A stretch of 52,772 nucleotides of DNA from Anaerolineales bacterium (GTDB taxonomy: Bacteria > Chloroflexota > Anaerolineae > Anaerolineales > Villigracilaceae), in the NCBI GenBank assembly GCA_919902735.1, contig CAKKRM010000143.1, forward strand, positions 4,212-56,983. The letters are read 5' to 3'. The notes under the pieces were generated by a model that saw nothing but the letters and a program-made list of their open reading frames with translations, did no database searches and had not been told where the DNA came from. Both the position numbers and the translations under genes were made by a program. Of this stretch, positions 47,757-52,772 are shown piece after piece (within the stretch, counting starts at the first letter, position 1; every line of letters begins with the position of its first letter).

Positions 47757-49043
47757 ACCTATCTTTTCAATATCCCAATTCAACCTTGGCCGCACAAGCC
47801 CCACCCGCGGCTCGGGCCAATGCGTGCCGGGCGCGCCCGTGATATCCACGTTGAAAGCAATTGCGTTTTCATCCATGAAATAACGGCGCACGCCAAACGA
47901 ACTGGCATTCACGCCGATGGTGTAGCGGCCTTCGTTGAACATATCGGCGGGGATTTCAGCGCGGCTGATGTAATGTCCCGTGTTGCGTGTATCGTGTTTC
48001 TCAAAGAGCTGTGGCTCGTCGGTGTCAAAGGTGGCAAGCACATATTCACCGCGCATGGTGCTAAGATAAAAACCAACGCGCAGTCCTGTGACAGGTGCAT
48101 TCAATTGATATTCAAACTCAACTGTGACAGGTTCAGCAGAGCGGACAGTATCCACAGCCTTACCGCTTCGATTCTTAATCTTCAAGCTGATCGGCCTAAA
48201 TGGAGCGCTCGCCGCTGGGACATCTTCCACATCCCAAACCCGCTGGCCTGCCTGCGCCTGACCCGATGATAGATAAAAGTCAACGGCCTCCTGTGTGGGA
48301 GCGCGCATCAGCATTTGACCTTTGTTCAACACAATCGCTTCCTGCGTGAGGCGCAGAATGGCAGACATATTATGGCTGACGAATAAAACCGTGCGTCCCT
48401 GTTGCGCCACGTCACCCATTTTGCCGAGACATTTCTTTTGGAATTCGGCATCACCCACCGCCAGCACTTCGTCCACAACGAGGATTTCAGGTTCGAGGTG
48501 CGCGGCGACTGCAAATGCCAAACGCAGATACATGCCCGATGAATAACGCTTGACGGGCGTATCGATATATTGTGTGACCTCGGAGAAATCCACGATCTCA
48601 TCGAATTTGGAATCGATCTCGGCGCGGCGCATTCCAAGAATGGCGCCGTTCATGTAGATGTTTTCACGGCCTGTGAGTTCGGGATGAAAGCCTGTTCCCA
48701 CTTCAAGAAGCGAACCGACACGTCCGCGCACAGAAACGGTTCCAACGGTCGGCTCGGTGACACGGGAAAGGATTTTTAGCAGGGTGCTTTTGCCCGCGCC
48801 GTTGCGCCCCACAATGCCGAGGACTTTGCCTTCTTCAAGGTCGAAGGAAACATCCTTCAACGCCCAGACATAATTCTGGTTCATGCGGCGGTCGGATTTC
48901 CCGATCATCGCCTTCGCCAGGCGAATGGGCGCAGAGACCGTATCCACGATCACATCGCGGAGCATGTTGTAGCGGAATTTCGATTCCGCCGCGCCGATCT
49001 TATATTGCTTGCCGATATTTTTTACGCTGATTGCTGTTGTCAT
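47754..49043 (-). CDS. wzt: O-antigen-type ABC exporter ATPase with C-terminal domain (Wzt)
   Basis: A 429-residue ATPase that powers polysaccharide export. The Walker A is GRNGAGKST (about 67-75). The signature region is YSSGMYLRLAFAVAAHL (in place of the LSGGQ consensus) and the Walker B is EILVVDEVLAVGD. Residues about 265-429 form an extra beta-sandwich domain that in E. coli Wzt binds the modified end of the glycan and couples export to chain termination. Within it DTRNTGHY is encoded by a three-unit heptamer array (47979-47999). The ATG at 49043 is chosen because the 19 upstream codons are repeat-derived. Confidence 0.92.
   Translation of the reverse strand: MTTAISVKNIGKQYKIGAAESKFRYNMLRDVIVDTVSAPIRLAKAMIGKSDRRMNQNYVWALKDVSFDLEEGKVLGIVGRNGAGKSTLLKILSRVTEPTVGTVSVRGRVGSLLEVGTGFHPELTGRENIYMNGAILGMRRAEIDSKFDEIVDFSEVTQYIDTPVKRYSSGMYLRLAFAVAAHLEPEILVVDEVLAVGDAEFQKKCLGKMGDVAQQGRTVLFVSHNMSAILRLTQEAIVLNKGQMLMRAPTQEAVDFYLSSGQAQAGQRVWDVEDVPAASAPFRPISLKIKNRSGKAVDTVRSAEPVTVEFEYQLNAPVTGLRVGFYLSTMRGEYVLATFDTDEPQLFEKHDTRNTGHYISRAEIPADMFNEGRYTIGVNASSFGVRRYFMDENAIAFNVDITGAPGTHWPEPRVGLVRPRLNWDIEKIG
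47979..47999. repeat. Heptamer array inside wzt
   Basis: Units CGTGTTG, CGTGTAT, CGTGTTT in the region for the glycan-binding domain. Confidence 0.65.
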
Positions 49044-49050
49044 AAGTACC

Positions 49051-49120
49051 GTTGAGGGTTGAGGGTTGAAGGTTGAAGGTCTTAAACCTGCAACTTTCAA
49101 CTTGGAACCTGCAACTATAT
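49051..49120. repeat. Ten-unit heptamer array with inverted halves
   Basis: GTTGAGG, GTTGAGG, GTTGAAG, GTTGAAG, GTCTTAA, ACCTGCA, ACTTTCA, ACTTGGA, ACCTGCA, ACTATAT. The first half reads GTTGAAG-type and the second half is its complement type. It bridges the wzm stop and the wzt start. Confidence 0.9.
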
Positions 49121-49960
49121 CGTATCCGCAAAAGTCTTTTCCATGCTTCTGAAATAGAAAAGGCCAGAGACAAAAATTAATATGGAAATACCAGTTGAAA
49201 CCCAGAGTGTGATATCAGGTCCGCTGCCAACGCCGAGCAATGACCAGCGAAACCCGTTGACCACGCCCGCCATCGGATTCAGGAAGTATAAAACCTGCCA
49301 TTTTGCAGGAATCACAGAGGCGGAATATGCCACAGGTGTGGCGAACAGCCAAAACTGAGTCAGAAACGGAAGGGCCTGGTTTACGTCACGATATTGAACG
49401 TTAATTGCTGAAAGCCAGAGTGCAACCCCAAGCGCGGTGACAATTGCCAGTAACAAAAATAGCGGGAGAGTCCAGAGTAAATTCCACGCAGGGGTCACTT
49501 GATAGTAGAACATTAGAATAACCAAAATCACAAAGGCGATCGCAAAGTCTACCAGCCCCGAAAAGACTGAGGATATGGGCAGGATAAGGCGTGGGAAGTA
49601 GATCTTCGTCACCATATTGTTATGCGCCACGAGCGAGCGACTGCCCTGATTGAGCGCAACAACAAACAAGCCCCAAGGCAACAAGGCTGTGAACGAGAAA
49701 ACTTGATAGGGAATTCCTTCTGTTGGCAGTTTTGCCACTTTGTCGAACAGAAAGGTAAATACCAACATGGTCATCACAGGCTGGATGACAGCCCAGGCCA
49801 TGCCCAGAAGGGTTTGCTTGTATTTAACTTTTACATCGCGCCAGACCATGAAGAAGATCAATTCACGGTATACCCACAGGTCGCGCAGGTTTAATGCGGC
49901 AAGACCCTTGGAGGGCTTGATGTAAATGGTGTGAGGTTCGTGTTTTGTAAGTTGGGTCAT
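49115..49960 (-). CDS. wzm: O-antigen-type ABC exporter permease (Wzm)
   Basis: A 281-residue membrane protein with about six helices, of the ABC-2 polysaccharide export type. The N-terminal amphipathic part and the first loop [48 protein letters not shown] are typical of Wzm, TagG and RfbA permeases. Its start overlaps the stop of the upstream gene by four bases (ATGA), and wzt follows after a heptamer array. Together they would move the finished, lipid-linked glycan across the cytoplasmic membrane. Confidence 0.93.
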   Translation of the reverse strand: MTQLTKHEPHTIYIKPSKGLAALNLRDLWVYRELIFFMVWRDVKVKYKQTLLGMAWAVIQPVMTMLVFTFLFDKVAKLPTEGIPYQVFSFTALLPWGLFVVALNQGSRSLVAHNNMVTKIYFPRLILPISSVFSGLVDFAIAFVILVILMFYYQVTPAWNLLWTLPLFLLLAIVTALGVALWLSAINVQYRDVNQALPFLTQFWLFATPVAYSASVIPAKWQVLYFLNPMAGVVNGFRWSLLGVGSGPDITLWVSTGISILIFVSGLFYFRSMEKTFADTI

Positions 49961-51015
49961 TTTATGTTTGAGGTTGGAAGGTTGGAAGGTTGAAGGTTGA
50001 GACCTGTAACTTTCAACCTATTCTCCTTAAACCACTCGATTGTGCGCTTCATGCCTTCTTCAAATGAGACTTGCGCGCTCCAGCCGAAGAGTTCCTTCGC
50101 GCGGCTTACATCGAGTCCGCGGCGGGGCTGGCCGTTGGGCTTGTCGGTTTGCCAGGCGAGCGTGCCTTCAAAGCCTGTTAATCTCACGATCATTTCGCTG
50201 AGGTCTTTGATGGAAATTTCGTAGCCAGAGCCGAGGTTGACGGGCAGGTCGCCATTGTATTTTTCAGCGGCGGCTACAATTCCATCGGCGGCATCTTCCA
50301 CATACAGGAATTCACGGGTGGGAGAACCATCGCCCCAGACCTGTAATTCCTTGTCACCGCGTTCGCCCGCTTCCACAGCTTTGCGGATCAGCGCGGGAAT
50401 CACATGCGAGGTTTCCAAATTGAAATTGTCACGCGGGCCGTATAAATTCACAGGCAAAAGGAAAATAGCGTTGAAACCATATTGTTGGCGATATGCCTGC
50501 GCCTGCACCAGCATCATCTTCTTGGCGAGGCCGTAGGGGGCGTTCGTTTCTTCGGGGTAGCCAATCCACAGGTCATCTTCTTTAAACGGGACGGGAGTGA
50601 ACTTGGGATAAGCACACACTGTTCCGATGGCAACAAATTTGCCGATGTCATTCTTGTATCCCTGATGCATCATTTCAACGCCCATCATCAAGTTGTCGTA
50701 GAAAAAGTCGGCGGGATGTTCGCGGTTTGCGCCGATGCCGCCCACGTTGGCGGCAAGGTGAATGACGATCACATTCTTCGGGTCAATCCCTTTGAGGGTA
50801 TCGGCATACAAGCGCTTAATGTCGTTCGGGTCCACGAGGTTGTAGTTCTCGATGCGCGGGATAAAAATATCCATTGCGCCGCGCTGCTTCAATTTCGCGG
50901 TGACGAACGAGCCAAGAAAGCCCGCGCCGCCAGTCACGATCACTTTTTTGTTTTGCCAGAAGGATGAAAGGTTGGAAGTTGAAGGTTGAAGGTTGGAAGG
51001 TTTAATGTTCGACAT
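49957..51015 (-). CDS. fcl: GDP-L-fucose synthase-like epimerase/reductase
   Basis: A 352-residue extended SDR. After a repeat-derived leader (about residues 2-15) come [14 protein letters not shown] (about 22-35), [27 protein letters not shown] (about 82-108), which is characteristic of GDP-fucose synthases, and YGLAKKMM (about 147-154) with the active-site Tyr/Lys. No GDP-mannose dehydratase gene (gmd) is in the window, so another GDP- or UDP-sugar is possible. The ATG at 51015 is supported by AAGGAG nine bases upstream. Both the N-terminal leader and the last residues ([13 protein letters not shown]) are repeat-encoded. Confidence 0.8.
   Translation of the reverse strand: MSNIKPSNLQPSTSNLSSFWQNKKVIVTGGAGFLGSFVTAKLKQRGAMDIFIPRIENYNLVDPNDIKRLYADTLKGIDPKNVIVIHLAANVGGIGANREHPADFFYDNLMMGVEMMHQGYKNDIGKFVAIGTVCAYPKFTPVPFKEDDLWIGYPEETNAPYGLAKKMMLVQAQAYRQQYGFNAIFLLPVNLYGPRDNFNLETSHVIPALIRKAVEAGERGDKELQVWGDGSPTREFLYVEDAADGIVAAAEKYNGDLPVNLGSGYEISIKDLSEMIVRLTGFEGTLAWQTDKPNGQPRRGLDVSRAKELFGWSAQVSFEEGMKRTIEWFKENRLKVTGLNLQPSNLPTSNIK
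49971..50020. repeat. 7/8-base array at a gene end
   Basis: AGGTTGG, AAGGTTGG, AAGGTTG, AAGGTTG, AGACCTG, TAACTTT, CAACCTA. It encodes the C-terminal end of the epimerase. Confidence 0.8.
50970..51004. repeat. Heptamer array at a gene start
   Basis: Units GGTTGGA, AGTTGAA, GGTTGAA, GGTTGGA, AGGTTTA. It encodes most of the N-terminal leader of the epimerase ([12 protein letters not shown]) and includes the stop of the upstream gene. Confidence 0.88.
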
Positions 51016-51418
51016 CGTAAGTAGCTCCTTCTTCACGGACTCGCCGTGCATTGGGTTGAGATTCCAGATATTGGATAAAACGAGATAATTGCCTGCTGCA
51101 AATTTCCGCTGTTGAAAACATTGTATTAAAGTCCTCTTCGGTGATATAGCCTTGATCTCTGGCAATATAAAGTTGTGCGCGCAACTCGCCAGCAGAGCCT
51201 TTTGCATAAGCCAGATATTTTATAAACATAGCCTGTGTTTGGCTCTCAAATCCTTCGGCAATATTTGACATGATCGAAACCGCCGCTCGGCGCATTTGAT
51301 CGCGCAAACCAAAATCACGCGAGAACGTTCCATCGGTTGAATGTTTGTAAATTAGATTGGTCAAGTCTTTGGCTCTTTGCCAAACATCCAAATCCTCGAA
51401 TCTTTTTGCAGTCGCCAT
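51002..51418 (-). CDS. Four-helix-bundle protein (S23 / IVP family)
   Basis: A 138-residue helical protein. The N-terminal [20 protein letters not shown] (about 6-25), [27 protein letters not shown] (about 35-61) and [24 protein letters not shown] are the recognised pattern of this family. It is intact here, while the relative at 40461-41013 is interrupted. Such genes are scattered in Anaerolineae and other genomes, often near mobile sequences. The role is unknown. It overlaps the epimerase start by 14 bases. Confidence 0.88.
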   Translation of the reverse strand: MATAKRFEDLDVWQRAKDLTNLIYKHSTDGTFSRDFGLRDQMRRAAVSIMSNIAEGFESQTQAMFIKYLAYAKGSAGELRAQLYIARDQGYITEEDFNTMFSTAEICSRQLSRFIQYLESQPNARRVREEGATYDVEH

Positions 51419-51432
51419 CCTATTGCTCCATC

Positions 51433-51480
51433 AACTTGCAACCTTAAACTTGTAACCTTAAACTTGCAACCTCAAACCTA
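51433..51480. repeat. Seven-unit heptamer array (14-base super-repeat)
   Basis: AACTTGC, AACCTTA, AACTTGT, AACCTTA, AACTTGC, AACCTCA, AACCTAC. It fills the gap up to the stop of the upstream epimerase gene at 51478. Confidence 0.88.
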
Positions 51481-52488
51481 CTGCACAATAAACTGCGCGT
51501 TTCGATAGCGGTCATCCGCAGGGTTGCGGATCAGACCAGATTTCAACGCGAACAGCACTTCGCGCACGCCGTCGTCCACGGTCAGGGTGGTATCAAAGCC
51601 AAGCACGCGCTTGATCTTCTCGAACGAGACGGTGATGTCGCGCATGTCGCCGCCGAAGGTAAGGTCCTTGAATTGCACCACGGTTTCGGGCATCCGTTTG
51701 AGAATGAAATTCACAATTTCATTTTTTGTGTAATTTCCATTCTCGGTTCCCAAATTAAAAACCTGCCCGCGGATATTTTTTTGCTCCGCTTCCAGCCCCA
51801 TCATCACGCCGCGCACCACATCACGAATGTGGACGAACGAGCGCGAATATCCGCGCTGGTAAATGATCAACTCGCGTTTTGTAAATGCTTCGAGCACGAA
51901 TTGATTGACGATCAAATCAAAACGGGTGCGCGGGGAAATTCCATAGAGTGTTGCAAAGCGGAAGAGCAGCGGCGCGCAGGCCGCATCCTTTTGCGAGAGC
52001 AAGTATTCTTCGCTGGCAATCTTTGTTTCGGCATATAACGATTGTGGATTTAATGGGGACTCTTCGGTGACAGGCTTGCCATCTTCGGATAAGCCATAGT
52101 TGCTGTAGGTGGATGCGAACACGAATCGTTCCACGCCCAAATCTGATGCCTGCTCGAAGACCATTTTCGTCGCTTCGACATTGTACTTCCAGGCCACCTG
52201 CTTCCCCACTGCCTGACAGGCAGGGAAACCAACAATGCCTGCGAGATGGACAACTGCATTCGGCTTCTGCCATTCGCGTTTGGCTGCGTCACGGATGGCG
52301 CGGGGTTCGGTCACATCAGATTTGATGAAATGGAAGTTGGGATGATTCAGAAACGGGACAATGCCCTCGCCGCCGAACAGGAGACTGTCCAGGACGGTGA
52401 CTCTGTAATTGGCGCGCAGCAGTTCGGAGGTTAAGAGCGAGCCGATATAGCCCGCGCCGCCTGTGATGAGTACGTGACGATCCGTCAT
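51478..52488 (-). CDS. NAD-dependent epimerase/dehydratase
   Basis: A 336-residue extended SDR of the sugar-nucleotide epimerase type. The loop VLITGGAGYIGSLL is at about 6-19, VVHLAGIVGFPACQA at about 79-93, the catalytic Ser/Thr stretch FVFASTYSNYGL at about 122-133, and the active-site YAETKIASEEYLL at about 152-164. It probably epimerises, dehydrates or reduces a nucleotide sugar, and the exact reaction is not fixed by the sequence. Its start overlaps the stop of the regulator gene (ATGA at 52485-52488), so the two are coupled. Confidence 0.87.
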   Translation of the reverse strand: MTDRHVLITGGAGYIGSLLTSELLRANYRVTVLDSLLFGGEGIVPFLNHPNFHFIKSDVTEPRAIRDAAKREWQKPNAVVHLAGIVGFPACQAVGKQVAWKYNVEATKMVFEQASDLGVERFVFASTYSNYGLSEDGKPVTEESPLNPQSLYAETKIASEEYLLSQKDAACAPLLFRFATLYGISPRTRFDLIVNQFVLEAFTKRELIIYQRGYSRSFVHIRDVVRGVMMGLEAEQKNIRGQVFNLGTENGNYTKNEIVNFILKRMPETVVQFKDLTFGGDMRDITVSFEKIKRVLGFDTTLTVDDGVREVLFALKSGLIRNPADDRYRNAQFIVQ

Positions 52489-52772
52489 TCCAGGCCTTCC
52501 AATCTGATCTTGTATCCATCCAAAATTAAGGCGGGGGCAGTTTTATCGGTCACAACGGAAATGCCCTGTTCCATGCAGGTGAGTTTGCAAATATCGGCCA
52601 CATCGCCAGAGCCGACGATACGCACGCGGTCAAAACCCGCATGGCGGATTTTCGCAACGTGATCCTTCACGCGCTGACGGGTGCGGCGGTAGACGGAAAA
52701 GGAACGCTCGACAAAATCCACGGCGAGGCGGGCGCGCAGGGCAATGCCTTCGGGGGTGATGATGTAACGCAG
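52485..52772 (-). CDS. Winged-helix (MarR/EPS-associated-like) regulator, 5' end missing
   Basis: Only the last 95 residues are in the window, and the gene runs off the right edge. LRYIITPEGIALRARLAVDFVERSFSVYRRTRQRV is the end of a winged helix followed by a helix, as in MarR-family regulators linked to exopolysaccharide clusters. It is followed by a small alpha/beta part (IRHAGFDRVRIVGSGDVADICKLTCMEQGISVV) with a Gly-Ser-Gly loop that may bind a nucleotide or a sugar. The gene could control the glycan operon that starts at its own stop. A GTG at 52721 is not the true start, because the frame stays open to the edge. Confidence 0.72.
   Translation of the reverse strand: MRYIITPEGIALRARLAVDFVERSFSVYRRTRQRVKDHVAKIRHAGFDRVRIVGSGDVADICKLTCMEQGISVVTDKTAPALILDGYKIRLEGLE

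Overview
The window looks like a chromosomal surface-glycan locus, most likely from a member of the Chloroflexota (class Anaerolineae). This assignment is an inference. It rests on three lipoproteins with Thr/Pro-rich linkers after the lipobox, a PD40 propeller lipoprotein, small HEPN/MNT and DUF433/DUF5615 modules, and the overall protein flavour. No rRNA, tRNA or CRISPR was seen. Nearly all genes lie on the minus strand and read from high to low coordinates. The exceptions are a plus-strand island (12085-14257) and one plus-strand lipoprotein gene (16043-16816).

Layout in transcription order. 52772-49957: the end of a winged-helix regulator, an NAD-dependent epimerase, a four-helix-bundle protein and a GDP-fucose-synthase-like enzyme. 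49960-47754: the two subunits of an O-antigen-type ABC exporter (Wzm, and Wzt with a C-terminal substrate domain). 47692-42305: a KpsC-like glycosyltransferase, two methyltransferases, PseB and an RmlD-like reductase. 42126-33963: a NeuB with SAF domain, a four-helix-bundle gene broken by a small element, a GT4, an AAC(3)-like acetyltransferase, a DUF4910 peptidase-like protein, a cytidylyltransferase and two glycosyltransferases. 33927-28719: a DUF433/DUF5615 pair with a frameshift, lipoproteins, a GT-B enzyme and an EamA-like protein. 28605-16889: two sulfotransferases, a Gfo/Idh/MocA dehydrogenase, two GT-C membrane proteins, a bifunctional ATP sulfurylase-APS kinase, a PtmA-like reductase, a NeuA-phosphatase fusion and a SAF-less NeuB. 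15963-23: a second KpsC-like enzyme, a third sulfotransferase, a GT2, a hydrolase, an MNT/HEPN pair, a GNAT, another cytidylyltransferase, a GT-C protein, a sulfatase-like membrane protein, two dehydrogenases and a DUF115 (Maf-like) protein.

Taken together the genes can make and activate nonulosonic-acid-type sugars (pseudaminic, legionaminic or KDN-like), build them into a glycan, sulfate it with locally made PAPS, methylate it and export it with Wzm/Wzt. The PseC/LegC aminotransferases and PseG/LegG hydrolases expected for a complete pathway are not in the window.

The most unusual signal is not a gene. Many boundaries between genes are filled with degenerate repeats in a strict 7-base register (sometimes 8), often with a forward half and a reverse-complement half. 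Each array has its own sequence. About a dozen such arrays also lie inside intact reading frames, where they encode internal segments or protein ends. Palindromic elements of 70-190 bp are interspersed, and one of them interrupts a gene with a precise 5-base target duplication. Some gene ends are duplicated, and an island of TTATCCACA (DnaA-box-like) motifs lies at 42141-42418.
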